Below, one piece after another: positions 11,600 through 24,352 of a stretch of DNA of 64,000 nt; positions within the stretch are counted from its first letter, which is position 1; every line of letters begins with the position of its first letter. Under the pieces are notes generated by a model. That model ran no database searches. It was given only the letters and a program-made list of their open reading frames with translations, and was not told the DNA's origin. The translations under genes were made by a program, and so were the position numbers. Source of the stretch: Byssochlamys sp. IMV 00236 (Eukaryota; Ascomycota; Eurotiomycetes; Eurotiales; Thermoascaceae); contig MSJH02000779.1 of NCBI GenBank assembly GCA_001931875.2, positions 1 to 64,000 on the forward strand. The letters are read 5' to 3'.

Positions 11600-14500
11600 C
11601 ATTAATCTTATTAATATAAATAAACTATATATTCTTCTGTTAAGCTTTATAAGTAATAATTATTTTATATAATAATATTATTAAGACTATAGTAGCTATT
11701 ATCTATAAATTTAAGAAGCCTTATCTTTTTATTATTTTTATAGTAAACCTATATTAGGAAGAGATTTAAGCTAAACTTATTAGGGATATAACTAGTGTTT
11801 TTATCTAGTCTTAGAAGGATTGCCCTAACTTAATAGCCTATATATTCTATATTAAATTATTAAAACTTATATTTAAGCTATATAAAGATTTAATTTTTAG
11901 GGAATATATTATTAATATCTGGGTAGTTAAATATTAGAAATATAATCTTCTTTATACCTATTTTCTTCTCTAAATTAAAGGCGGCTTTAAAATACTTATT
12001 ATTAAATATATTAATAAAATTATTTATATAGAGATCTCTACTATTAATAAGTCTAGGCCTATTATTAATAGCTAGGCAATTTCTAAATAGCTAAAACTCT
12101 AGAAATAGCAGAATCTTAAGTTCTATAATATTATTATTATTAACTTAATCTATTAACTATATAACTATTATAATCTTAAGGTCCCTTATATAAAAAAGAT
12201 TAATAAGATATTAAAATATTTAAAAGACTTTTTTAAGCCTTTTTATAAGGAGACTATTTTAATTAAAGACTTTTACCTTAAGTATTATTAATAGAAGGAG
12301 ACTTAGATTTAGATCTAGGACTTAACTAAAGTAAATAGCTTCTTAGAGATTAGGAATAAATAAGTTATCCCCTATAATCCTTACCTAATATAGCAATATA
12401 AAGCTTATATTAATATAGAGGTATATAATAGTATTAAGGCAATTAAATACCTATATAAATATATCTATAAGGGACCCGATTATATAACTATAGAGCTAAA
12501 TATAAGTATTAATAAGATTTATAATTATATTAATAGTTATTATATTAGGGTATTAAAAGTAATTTAATATTTCTTTAAATTCTTTACCTATAGAATTAAT
12601 CCTAATATCTATATTCTTTATATTTACTTATTAGAAGATTACCCTATTACCTATAATATAGAGATATTTATTAAAGAGCTTATTAATTATTTAGAGCAAA
12701 TATTATTAAAGTTATTAGCCTTCCTTTAATATAATATTAATAAGAGAGTAAGTAGGCTTTTATTATTATTACTGCGCGAAGCTAATATAGAGAACCTTAG
12801 GCTATTACTTTTTTATAATTTCTCTTATTACTTTACCTAAAAATAAAAAGAAAAAAAAATAGATATATTATTAGATAAAGGCCTTTTAAATTAATTAGGT
12901 AAAGTAAATATTATTATTTTATAGAGAAGTTTATTTCCTTTATTATCTGCTTATAGTAGTTTATAAGCCTATAAATTTTAAGAATATCTAGATTATAGAT
13001 AGTTATATTTATTTAATATTTTATAAGGCCTATTATATTTATAAGATCCTATAGAATAAAGATAAATAGAAGCTATACTTTAAGAAAGCCTATTATATAA
13101 AGACTAGCTATTAGTTTTACTAGTTATTCTTTATAATAATAACTTTTAAGAACTTCTTAGATACTAATAAGCTCTAAAAGAAATATAAGAATAATATTTA
13201 TAATAATCTAGAGTATTATATTTAATATAATTAATTATAATATAATTCTATCTTTAATTATATTCCTTATTATAATTATAGCCTTTTTTTTATTATTATT
13301 AATCTCTTAATAAAGGAGAAGACTTTAGAAAACTATTAGCTCTCTTCTTATTTAAATAATTAATATAAGGCCGCCCTAAATTTAGAGATCTTATAGGAGA
13401 TAAGCTATAATTATATTAAGCTTATCTAATAAGCAGAGGATCTTATTCTATAATTAAATTATAATTAGTATTAAGCTTTTAATATAATTATTAAAGCTAT
13501 AATAAATACTCTAATAAATACTTATTTCTTTTTTTATAGGCCTAGAGATATAGAAAAGATCTTTTTTTATATTATACTATATAGCTATCTCTAGTCCTAA
13601 AATAAGATTATTCTTTATATTACCTTAATAGAGATTATTACCTTACTTCTCCCTAGGGATTATATTATTTATAAATAATTCTATATTCTAATTAATATTA
13701 AGAAGGAGTTAATTTATTATATTAGCTATAGCTTATATTTAATAGATCTTATTTAAATAATCTCTTTAATTATCTAAGATAAGATAATAATAATATATTA
13801 TTATATATATAATGCTGTAAATTATATCTTATAAGACTTTTTTTATAACTTATCTAAATATAATAAGCCCTTTAATAGTATCTTAATTATTCTAGGAGAA
13901 GATTTCTAATAAATCCTGCTTATTATCTCTTATAGTAATTAGGTATAGATTATAGAAGCCTATCTTTAATATATCTATATTTTTAACTAATTATAGGTAT
14001 TATTATTTATAAAGAATATATAGCTAAAGATAATAAATTAGGAAAATTATTAATTAATTTATTAGCTATTATAATTTAGCTATAAGCCTAAGTTAATAAG
14101 TAATATTTTAATATTATTCTTTATTTATTAGACTATTAATATAGATAAGTTTATTAATTATATTTATCTATCTTATAATCTATAAACTACTCTCTAGAAT
14201 CTAGGATTCTTTTATAGTTATATTATTTTAACCCCCTAAAATATAGATATTAAATTTATTAATACTTACCTACTAGCTTAATTCCTTAGGGATATTATTA
14301 TATTATATTTAGTAGATACCTATAACCTTAATAATAGTTTATTATATAAAGAGATTAATATTAAAACTCTCTATAGTATTACCTTAGCTAAGATCTTTCT
14401 AGCTAAACTATAAATAAAGATAAGGGTTTCTTTTATTTTAATATATAATATAAATCCCTTAAAAGAACTCTATAATAATATTTAACTAACCCTATTATAT

Positions 14501-14800
14501 ATAACTACCTATTGCCTAAAAGTTTACCTTAATAATAGTAATTTTAATAGGGAGACTTATCTTATTTTTTACACTAAGCTAATAATAGCCCTTAATAAAT
14601 TTTATTTTAGATTATACCGCCTTTAATTTCTTATCTGGCTAGCCTTTACTGTAATTATTAATAAGTCTTAAAAATAGTCCTTAAAATATATTAGGATAGA
14701 CCTATAAATCTTTATTTTTATTTATAGTTAGTTCTATATTACTATATTATAAATAACCTAGGCCCAGAATTTATTAATTCTCTTTTCTCTAAATAATAAA
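11600..14800 (+). pseudogene. Helitron Rep/Pif1-helicase, RIP-inactivated
   Basis: This is the relic of the single large protein that moves Helitrons: an N-terminal HUH nicking domain followed by a Pif1-family DNA helicase. The HUH site lies at about 11923-11970. The family's PHxH-type core reads here Tyr-Thr-Tyr (codons 11953-11961) after a Val-Val-Lys-Tyr context, so both metal-binding histidines have become tyrosine by CAT->TAT. The Pif1 C-terminal region is visible at about 14620-14760, including the decayed counterpart of the family's T-I-N-K-S-Q-G-Q-S motif (ATTAATAAGTCTTAA...). Stops occur throughout. The 5' third is matched by Helitron 2. Confidence 0.8.
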
Positions 14801-14979
14801 GCCTAATTAATTATTAATAAGGTTTATTTAGAGGTTCTTTAGTAATTCTTTGCTATGCCCCTTAATCTACCCGCTTTATTTATTTTATTAATATTAGCCT
14901 TAGCCCTAGACTTATTTTAATTATTAGGAACTATACTATTAGATTTAATAAAATTAGACTTTATTAATTCTAATAATAT

Positions 14980-16460
14980 AGAAATTTTAAAACCTATTCT
15001 TATTAAGATTATATTATTAAGATTAGAGGTATACCCGGAGAATTAGGATTATTTTCCTAAGATTATACTATTAATTTCTATATATAAAGGATATCTTACC
15101 TGCGAGTTAGTCTGCTTTATTATATATTATTTCCTACCTAAATTACAGTTATTTATTTATATTAAATAATATTTAATTTAATTCCCCTCTATTACTTTAT
15201 TATTATATCTGCCTCTATTAATACTAATTATTATACTATTATAGGTATTATAGTTATAAACTTAATATAGGTAATACTAAAGGCCTTATAATTAATCCTT
15301 AACTCCTATATAATTATAAAGGAATATATATATCTTAAAGACCTAATTATTATAAACTCTATTAATATAATAATTAAGTACTATAATAATCCCCTATTAG
15401 CCTTCTTACCCAATACTATTATAATATATATAGGGGTTTTATCTATTAAATAGGACTTACTAAATACCCCTAAGATTATAATTAAAGCCTATCTATATAC
15501 TTTATGCTAAGATAACCCTAGCTTAGAGGAGTATTTTAGCTATATCCCCTATTTAATCCTATTAATACTATTATTTAGTAGGTAAGTAATTAATTAAATA
15601 ACTAATCTTACCCCTAAAGATAATATAAAATGCTTAATCTTTTTTATTAAAATTATTACCTATAATAGCAAGATAGATAATAAAATAATTATTAATATCT
15701 TCTATATTAGCTATAATATCCCTTAAAATAAGCGCTAGGCATTTATAAAACTCCTAATTATTAGCCGATTTATAGAGATTAATAGGGAGTTTATTGGGTT
15801 TTATTTATATCTAAATAAAGTAACTCTCTATATCTCTATTACCTTACTATTCTTCCTTTAAGTCCCTAAAGAATCTATAAAGGCAAAGCAAACCGCTGCT
15901 ATAATACTTACCCGCCTAAAGCACTGCTATAATATAGTATTTAAATCTATAAATCTAGCAGCAAAGTAACTTATTATCTTTCTTAAAAAGCTAATAAATT
16001 TTTAAAATTTAACCTCCCCAGCCTTATAATAATTAGGTACTACTAAAGACGCAGCTAATTAATCTAATATTACTATTAATAGCCTATTTAATACTCCCTC
16101 TAGCCCTTAGAAAGCAAATAAAGCTACTAAAAAAACCAATTCTAATTAATTAGCTTCTAAATCTATTAATCCTAGACCTAAATATAGGAAATTTCCTAGG
16201 AAGCTTAAATACTCACCTAAGCCTAAGCCTAAGCCTAATCTTAATCCTAATCCTAATCCTAAGCCTAAGCTAAAAAACCCCATAAATACCCCTAATACCA
16301 ATAGGGATTCTAAAGATAAGGACTTTAAGGACTTTAAGGAAGATATCCCGCAAGAGTCTTAAGCATCTAAATTTAAAAAAGAATTTAAAAAAGAGTCTAG
16401 TAAAAAATCTAGGGAAGAATCTAAACCTATAAATTAATCTTAATATAAATATTAATATAA
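14980..16460 (+). pseudogene. Unidentified cargo ORF remnant downstream of the helicase
   Basis: After the helicase ends, about 1.5 kb still reads as decayed protein in the plus direction, with fewer stops than the surroundings over 15000-15150 and 15380-15500. It ends in a low-complexity tail: a Pro-Lys/Pro-Asn repeat (16216-16269), then Lys/Glu/Ser/Asp-rich sequence to about 16440. I do not recognise the family. Fungal Helitrons may carry captured or accessory genes after the RepHel, and this position fits that, but it could equally be a second transposon inserted there. There is no second copy in the window to compare. Confidence 0.45.
16216..16269 (+). repeat. Hexanucleotide repeat CCTAAG/CCTAAT
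   Basis: Nine tandem hexamers, CCTAAG or CCTAAT (one is CTTAAT), keep one reading frame and encode alternating Pro-Lys and Pro-Asn in the cargo region. The repeat resembles a proline-rich linker of a real protein rather than random A/T DNA. Confidence 0.75.
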
Positions 16461-16847
16461 ATCTAAACCTAACTCTAAGGCAGATAAGGATACTGGTAAT
16501 AATTTAATAATAATAATAAGAAAACTGCATGCAGTAAAAGATAAAACCACTATTTATAGCTAAAATTGCTATATATAGCCTAGCATAGAAGCTATCTTAT
16601 CTAAAAATATAATATAAAGAAGGTATTATAGATAGCTCTTTCTATTTATTTTATTAATACTTTAGATAATATAACTATAAGCAGCAATAACTAGTTAGTT
16701 AGTTCTACTAATTATTATTACCGTCTGCTAATAATTAATACCTTATAAATCTATATATAACTTTTTATTAGGTAAATTATTATAATAGTTTAAGAAATTA
16801 GTTCTATAAGTAAGACCGGGACGCGCGTAGCACGGCCTAAGGGCTTA

Positions 16848-19800
16848 TATATATAAGAATAAAGATATCTTATAGCTTAAGCTCTATAAGTAAATTACTA
16901 TACTAATAATATTACTAGAGCTTCTATATAGGAGAATAAGATATATTAGTATTATAAAGCTTAAAGCTATTATTAAATTAAACCCCGTAATTATCTAACT
17001 TATTAAAGATATAGACTTCTATTATAAAGTATATTATATAATAAAAACAAAGTAACTAATATCTAGGGATTTTTAGCCCTATATATTATAACTAGCAGAA
17101 TTCTTCTATATAGATACCTAGCCTATAAAGCTGCTAAGAGTTTAGAGATATATTAATTATCTTATTATTATAGATAGCGCTATAAGAATATAATTTATCT
17201 ATATATTAAAATTAAAAGATAAAGCTTTAAAATATATAATCTTTTTTATTAAAGGAATTAAGAATATCTTATTAATAAGTAACTATTTATAATACTAGAG
17301 AATTAATAGCAGGAAAGAATTTCTAAACTTTAAATCTTAGGCTAAAGCTAAAAGATTAAAGATTAAACTAATACCTTTATAAATCCTAAAGGGTAATAAT
17401 ATTTTAAAATATTATAGAGAATATCTTAACTTATTAGCTTATATAATAATAATAATTTTAAGACTCTTAAAGAATCTTTAGCTATTTATAATTAAGATTA
17501 TTACTTATATTATAAATAAATTGCTATAAAAAAATAAGACTAAATCTCTTATTATAAAATAGAGAAGATATTTTAATATATTAAATAAAAACCCTTCTTT
17601 AAAATATCTATAAGTTTAAGGCTATTAAATATATCTTTATATACTTAAAGAAGATAGGAAGCAAGTATTTAAAATAGTATCTTATGCCTGAGTTAGTTAT
17701 CTAGTTAGATATAAGGGAGATAATAATTATATTTATAAAGTCTAGATCCCTAAAATAGGTAAGATTAAATACTTTAGAGATATTATATTCTTTAAGAATC
17801 TTAATAACTTATTAACCCCTATAACTATAAAAAATCCTATATTAAAGGGTCTAATATTAACTACTAATAGAGTAGAAATACCTATTCTAAGATAGTATAT
17901 TAAGAATTAATTATAAATAGTTAATTTAATCTATTAAATAGTTAAAGATACTATCTAATAATATATTAGAACTCTATTATTTATACCCCAGATTAAATAA
18001 TAGACTAAACAGTAATTATTAAAAATATAAGAGAATATAAATATTATCTAATTAGCTATAGGCAACCTAAACGCCTAGATAAATAAGCTAATTAATTAAG
18101 CTTTACCTGAAGATATCTTAATATCTCTAGATCTACTATAAAAAGAATTTTATAATACTAATTCTATAAAGTATAAAAAAACTAATTATATTAATTTAAT
18201 TAGCCTATAGCTTATAAAAGAATTAATAAAGGAAATATTATAATCTATATAGGATAGAAAGCTAGTTACCTAGCTAAGAAATAAATAAGCTTATAGTATT
18301 TAAATAGCTTAAGTAAAGAAAGTAATAAAAACTAAAGAGAGTAAATAATATAATATTTTAGCTCTAGCTCTATAACTTATATAAGCTTATAAAGTTAAAA
18401 TCCTTTATACCTATAAGTAAGCAGTTAAATTTCTATAGGCCGATAATTAATAATAAGTTATAAAGACTTAAATATAAAAGCTTAAAGCTAGGTATATCTA
18501 GTTATTAATCCCCTATTTAAATAATAAGGATATTAAAATTCTCCTGGGGAAATAGGTATATAATATTAAGACTAACGCTAATAGCTTTCTAAAGGAATAT
18601 AAAGCTAAATAAATAGTCTACAGCAACTTTTAGTAGATTATTATATATAAATAATATTATAGCCTAATAATAAGCGAGATAATTATTAAACTATTTCTAA
18701 CTCTTATCGCTATATATAGGTTATATTAAATTTAATATAATATTATTATAGCTTATTTAAACGCCCTATTAAATAATAAGTAAATCTATATATAATAGCT
18801 AATAGGATTTACTATAGGGAAATATTAAGTCTGCCTATTTTACTATGCCTTATATGTTAGATCTAGCTAGGACTAGACCTCTGAGAAGTTCTCCTTTTTA
18901 GTCGAGTTGTCTAGACTTCTGATATAGTAGCATATCAGTTCTACCCCTAGAACCTCAATAAAAAAGGCTTAGGTTTAATTCCCGCGTAATACGAATAAAA
19001 ATTCTTAAAAGAAATTCTACTAATAACCTGACAGCACCTATAAATAGATAAAAATTAGGAGATTATAAGCCCAGATCTACAGGTAGAAGACTGAAGGGAG
19101 TAGATAACTATATTCCAACTATTACATAATTATAAGGCACAGGGATTACTGGTTGTCCCTGATTACTGAGCCAGGATATGCTTTCAGGGATTACGGAAGT
19201 CCTATTAAGACATTCAGACTGCGGAGATTTCTACAAAATCCCCTTATCTGAGGGGGAGTATATTAGATCTAGCTAGGACCAGACCTCTAAGAAGTTCTCC
19301 TTTTTAGTCGAGTCGTCTAGACTTCTAATACCTTATATAAATTATAAGAATCTGCTAACCTATAGAATATAATACTTATAGATAAACTTTATAATATAAG
19401 TTTTATACTACTAGAAGAAGATCTATATATTCTTATATTAAACAGGGAATAATATATTATTATCTATATTAATAATATGCTTACAGTAATACTTATAAAA
19501 AAGGATATTAATATATTTATAATAACTTTAAGCAGTCGCTTTAATATAAAGATCTTTAATAAATCCTTTAACTTCCTAAGTTATAAGCTTAATAGAGATT
19601 AAAAATAGGGAATAATTATTATAAGCTAAGCCAGTTATATATTAGCTATTTTAGTTAACTCCAGCTTCTATAATAGTAAACTAATAAGAATTTAAGTCTC
19701 TATAATATTAATATACAGACTAAAGACTTTAGAAGAATTAGCTAATAAAAATATTAAAATTGAATATTAAATCTTTATTAGAAAGTTAAGCTAGTTAATA

Positions 19801-20480
19801 ATTAAAATACAGCTAGACTTAGCCTAGGCTATAAACTGCTTATAATAAAAGGCAAATAGTTTAAATAATGAAGATATTAAAGCAGTGAAATATCTATTAT
19901 AATATATTTATTAAGCTCTTAACTATAATATTAAACTAGAAGTAGATCTTAATACAGGTATTAAAATTTATATAGATATTAGTTATTAAGATAACTCTAA
20001 CAGGACTTCAATTAAAGTATTTATAATCTTATATAAAGGTATATTTATTAGCTAGTCTAATAAGAAGCAGCAAATAGTAACTCTATTAACAATAATTGCT
20101 AAATTCTGCGCATTAAATTTTGTAGTAAAAGAGGCTATATTTATAAGAAAGCTAGCCTATGCCCTAGGTCTTAAATAGGATTTAAAGATCCCTATATTTA
20201 TTTAAACCGACGCAGTAAATGCTATAATTTTAGTTAGAAATAGAGGTTATAAACTAATTACTAAATAGCTAAATAATTGCTATTTCTTTATTTAATCTGC
20301 AGCAGCTAATAACATAATTAAATTATAAAAAATTAACGGTAAAATAAACTTAGCAGATAGCCTAATAAAGCTATTAGACTAAGTTAAATTTAAGGAGTTT
20401 TAAGAGCTTATAAAGTTAAGGAAACTAGACATTTAAAGGGTTTAAATAAATTACTTAATTAGGCAATTAGGCTATCTGCC
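16848..20480 (+). pseudogene. Copia A pol (integrase, reverse transcriptase, RNase H), RIP-inactivated
   Basis: This continues copia gag-pol after the Helitron. The integrase region lies at about 16990-17700, with the copia-type core recognisable around 17080-17230. Reverse transcriptase lies at about 18480-19720. Its catalytic Tyr-x-Asp-Asp box reads Tyr-Ile-Asn-Asn at 19465-19476, both aspartates being changed. RNase H follows at about 19900-20440. The whole aligns with the minus strand of copia B (about 39050-42140). RT is also split by the TRIM, whose removal restores the match with copia B (around 40110-40150). Stops occur throughout; it cannot be functional. Confidence 0.85.
18853..19330 (+). 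mobile_element. TRIM-like miniature LTR element inside copia A
   Basis: This 478-bp element has two 72-bp direct repeats (18853-18924 and 19259-19330, starting TATGTTAGATC / TATATTAGATC and ending CTTCTGATA / CTTCTAATA). It is flanked by the perfect 5-bp duplication CCTTA (18848-18852 and 19331-19335). Directly after the left repeat, TAGTAGC at 18925 fits a RIP-altered TGGTAGC primer site, complementary to a tRNA 3' end such as initiator Met. Directly before the right repeat is the purine tract GAGGGGGAG. The 334-bp interior has no coding capacity. These are the hallmarks of a terminal-repeat retrotransposon in miniature, which needs enzymes from another element. It is only lightly RIP-mutated, unlike its copia host. 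Confidence 0.9.
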
Positions 20481-20499
20481 AGTATAGTTAAAGAGGGTA

Positions 20500-20641
20500 T
20501 TTTAGTGCCCTTAGGGGCTCTAGTAGTAGTCGCCCGCGCTAGCAGCTAGCTTAGTTAGCAGAGTAGTAGCTAGATAGATTAGTTTAGCTTAATTAAGCCC
20601 CTAGATAGTTCTTTAATTAAGCATCTTTATTAGCTCCAAGA
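20500..20641 (+). repeat. 3' LTR of copia A
   Basis: The LTR is 142 bp, equal in length to the 5' LTR, and follows the purine tract AAAGAGGG. It ends AGCTCCAAGA and is followed by target duplication AGTTA. The differences from the 5' LTR are mostly C/T and G/A transitions. Confidence 0.9.
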
Positions 20642-20646
20642 AGTTA

Positions 20647-20906
20647 TAATATAATATGCTGCATTATATATAGAATCTCTATATAGATATAAAGTCCGGC
20701 TTTAATTGCAAAGCAAAGCTTTAAAGCATTCTTTTATTTATATCCTTTTAAATAGAGTATAGTTATTTGCTTTACCTTTAAATAGTCTTATATAAGATAG
20801 CATTATTCTGTTAAAAGTAGCGATACCTTAGTATTTAAATCTATAGTCTTTTTTATAGCTAGAGTAAAAGAAATATTAATTTTAACTAGGTCGGCATATA
20901 AATTAA
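20647..20906. other. Host spacer between two copia insertions
   Basis: About 260 bp of pre-existing DNA lie between copia A and copia F. It continues the sequence left of 5919 (interrupted by copia A) and resumes right of 27974 (interrupted by copia F). No gene is recognisable. Confidence 0.6.
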
Positions 20907-20911
20907 AAGAT

Positions 20912-21184
20912 AGTTAAAAAGAATAGGTTTAGATAGGATTCTCTAGACTATCTAACTAACTCAGAGGGCTAATAATACTCAGGGAGAAAGAATGTTTGCG
21001 CATATAGTAGACATAAAGTATATATATATATTCTTAGTTAGGGCAACAGATTTTAGATAAAGCTTAAGAAGTAATTTCTCTGAACTGCCTAATTTTACTA
21101 AAATAAAATTATTCCTAAAGATTTCTTTAAAGTAAAATCTTTATTATATTAGAACTTATTAGTCCTAACTGCTATTTTATAATA
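20912..21184 (-). repeat. 3' LTR of copia F
   Basis: The LTR is homologous to 27704-27969. On the plus strand it starts AGTTAAAAAGAATAGG and ends CTATTTTATAATA. It keeps more CpA and TpG sites than its partner (GAATGTTTGCGCATATAG here against GAATATTTGCGTATATAG there), so the two LTRs differ mainly by RIP-type transitions. Confidence 0.9.
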
Positions 21185-23130
21185 CTTCTTCTTAGTCTAG
21201 ACTTATTAAGTTAGTTAATTCTAATTAACTTAAAAATTTTAAAGTCTATTTTTAGCAATAGTTTAATAAAACTATTCGCTATTATATCCTATATTTTAAT
21301 AAACTTAATATTAACCCTATTCTTTTAGTGCAAGTTGTATATATAGTAATATATAATATTAATATACTTTAACCTCTTATAGATATAGGTATCTCTAATT
21401 AATAATAATAATACTTAATTATCTCTATAGATTTTAACTAGAAAACTAATAATAAAAGCTTACTCTTCTCTTGTTATTAGCTTAAATTTATTTAGACTAA
21501 TATAATATCTATATTTTATATCTCTTAAAAGAAAGGCTAACTACTAAGACTATTTTATAGCTTAATATATAGCTATATATTTAGTCTTTATAGTTAAAGT
21601 TATAACAGACTTTTATTTCTTATTTAATTAGCTTATTAGATTATTAGTTAAAATAAAAATATTCTTTAAGATTAATATCTAATTAGTCTTCTTTATTATA
21701 TAATCTAAATCTAAATATTTAATAAATTGCTAGTCTTAGTTTATATTAAACTTAAGACTAAAATATATAGTTAATTATAAATATCTTATAAAAGATTTTA
21801 ATACCTTAAAATGCCTTTTAAATAAATTTAATAAATATTAACTTAATTTACCTATTATAAATATAATATCTAGTTTTATTAAAATTATTAAATAGATTAA
21901 GCTATTAATAATTCTCTAATACTTTCTTTAGTCTATTTTTTTATTTTAAGGGCTAGATAGTTTTAAAGAGTTATATTTATTTAATAAGATATTAACTAGA
22001 TATATCTTTTCTTTATTTATTCTATATTATAATAAGAGTTCCTTAATATAATAAAATTAGTCTATTATTAATATTTAATTCTTCCTATTTTAAATAACTT
22101 AAATACTAAGAATTTTCTTTACTTCTCTTAAATCCTTTATCTTATATATTAATTTAAACTCTTATTTAAATTAATAGATATTCTCTATTTATTTTATACT
22201 AATTAAAATATTATTAATATATATTAAGAATAAAATCTCTTTCTCTAAATATTATAATAAATATAAATTAATATTAGTCTATATAAAACCTATTTTTTAG
22301 AGTATTTCTATATAGGTTTAATTCTAATCTTTTATAGCCTATTTTAGATTATATAGAGATTAAAAAATTTTTAACACTATTTTTAATAATATATTTATTC
22401 TTAGTAAAGGTATTATATAAATCTCCTTCTTTAATATTAACTCTATAAAGGCATTATTAATATCTATAATATAATACTTATAATCCTCTATTATAATAAC
22501 AGCTAAGAATATTTATAATATATTATATTATAAAATAAGAATAAAGGTATACTTAAAATTAATACTATATTTTCAAATAAATCCTTAGGTAATAAGGTAT
22601 ATCTTAAGCTTCTGAAGGGAACTATTTAGATTATACTTTATAATTAATACTTAATAACTAGTTATAATATTAGCTTCTAATAGTAGTATAATTATTTTAA
22701 AAATTTTATTTACCTAGAATATATCTACTTTAGCTTTAAATATACTCTGTTATAATTTACTCTAAATAGAGTTATTAATTACAGTATAATATAAGTTTAA
22801 GATTAGAATATGCTTTTTTACTATATATACTGCTATTATAATATTTAATACTTATTCTATATATTTTTTTTAATCTATATTAATACTTAAAGATAGGAGA
22901 TTTAGTGCAAGCATTACTTAATATAATTTCTTAGCATCTTATTTATTATTTAGTAACTTAATCTCCTCCCTCTTATATTTTATTATATAACGGGTTCTCT
23001 ATATAAGATATAACTTGCCTGCTTAGCAGGTATAAGGGGTTTATTTATAAATTCTTATAATTATTTAGATTATTAGAGTAAGAATAATTAAGTATTTTCT
23101 CTTATTCTATAATTTTACTATAATAAAATA

Positions 23131-23228
23131 TCTTAATTTCCTTTTAATAAAAAGCTCCTTTTTCTTTTTAAAAAAATATTTTAATTTCCTTTTAATAAAA
23201 AGCTTCTTTTTCCTTTTAAAGAAAAACT
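23131..23228 (-). repeat. 48-bp tandem duplication in copia F pol linker
   Basis: Two copies of a unit containing AATTTCCTTTTAATAAAAAG start 48 bp apart (at 23135 and 23183), a multiple of three. Copia D has only a single copy at the matching place (about 62130-62180). Confidence 0.75.
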
Positions 23229-24290
23229 AGAACTTCCTTATAGCTCTTCTCCTAATTATTAATATTATTCTTTTCTTTATTTAAGGGTATATATATACTT
23301 AAGGTAATAGGCTAAATTGCCAGTTAATCTTTTAAATTTCTTATTAATACTATATTTAATAGTAATTTTTAGAGGATCTTAAGGTCTAGATCTCTTTGTA
23401 ATTTATTTTTAAAGAATTTAGCTTAATAAGTCTTACTAGTCTTTTTTATATCTAAAGCCTAAATTTTCTATTATTTATTTATTCCCTTAATATATTCTAT
23501 AAAAATATAAATCTTATTTTAATTTATTAACTTATCCTTTTATATATCTTATAATAAAGATTTTAAATTTATATATAATACCGCCTAATATCTTTATACT
23601 CTTAAATAATTAATTAATAGCTTAACTCTAGTAAAGGCTTTCTTTAGAGATATTTAAACCTTATTAACTATTAGTCTATTTAATACTCTATTTCTAATAT
23701 ATATATTAGTTTAAACTATTTCTACTTATAATTCGACTAAAAAGTTTAAATTTTTAAATATAGCTCTTATTCTTTTTTTAATAATTTAATATATTTATTT
23801 TATAGCTTTATTCTATATTAATATATATAGAACTATTAATTTATAATAAATATTAAACTATTTCTTCTAGGTCTTAAAAAGATTCTTAAATTCTAGTATA
23901 TTATCTAATTATATATTAAGAATTTAAAGACCTGTTACTATCTTAATCTTCTTTTTTATTTATTTAAGATAGAGATAGTATTAGATTTAGCTTTTATTAA
24001 AAATATTTATATTTTCTTTAAAAAGTTATCTATAATTATTAAGAAATAGATATATTTATTCTTAGACTCTAGCATTTAACTATATATATCTATATAAATA
24101 AGTTTAAGGATATTAGCCTTTTATATATTAATAGTCTCTTTTTTATTTCTAATATTAGCTATAATATATATTATATATTAATAGTCTATTACTATTTTAA
24201 TAGGCTTCTTTAATATAGTTAAATTATATAAATTTCTAATCTTTTTAGGTTTAAGATAGCTAATTCTCCTATATTATAGTTAATACTCTT

Positions 24291-24352
24291 CCTTAATTTT
24301 ATTTTAATAAAATCTTTTTTTCTCCTTAATTTTATTTTAATAAAATCTTTCT
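24291..24352 (-). repeat. 33-bp tandem duplication in copia F
   Basis: Two copies of CCTTAATTTTATTTTAATAA and the following bases start 33 bp apart (24291 and 24324), again a multiple of three, in the integrase-side coding region. Confidence 0.7.

Larger units (their letters stand above)
7593..16847 (+). mobile_element. Helitron 1, inserted in copia A
   Basis: This is a rolling-circle transposon of about 9.3 kb. The empty site is visible in copia B (reverse complement of about 42138-42160, reading GGTTATTAG followed by an AT run and AAG). Here the left flank ends ...TTAAATA and the right flank begins TATATATAAG, so the insert sits between A and T, as Helitrons do, and begins with TC (TCTAAGTAAATG). 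The AT-run target leaves a few bases of ambiguity. The 3' end as placed reads GGGCTTA, which is not a clean CTRR. A GC-rich stretch with the palindrome ACGCGCGT (16821-16828) lies just inside it. There is no target duplication. The interior holds Rep and Pif1-type helicase remnants, a MITE and a 3' cargo region. Confidence 0.8.
5924..20641 (+). mobile_element. Ty1/copia retrotransposon A, interrupted by a Helitron and a TRIM
   Basis: This is a complete but dead copia element. Its two LTRs are 142 bp each (5924-6065 and 20500-20641) and it is flanked by the 5-bp target duplication AGTTA (5919-5923 and 20642-20646). A primer-binding-like stretch beginning GGTTATAAGCC follows the 5' LTR, and a purine tract (AAAGAGGG) precedes the 3' LTR. 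The gag-pol is split: the 5' part is before 7592 and the rest after 16848, with a Helitron between and a TRIM at 18853-19330. Removing both leaves about 5 kb, like the uninterrupted sister copy at 38828-43817. The LTR ends are TTTTAG...CCAAGA rather than TG...CA. Confidence 0.9.

Noticed and set aside
18960..19010. tRNA-like T-arm (GGTTTAATTCCCGCG) in the TRIM interior
   Set aside because: It resembles a T-loop box, but no acceptor, D or anticodon stems can be folded around it. It may be a SINE-like box B by chance; the element is better explained by its terminal direct repeats.
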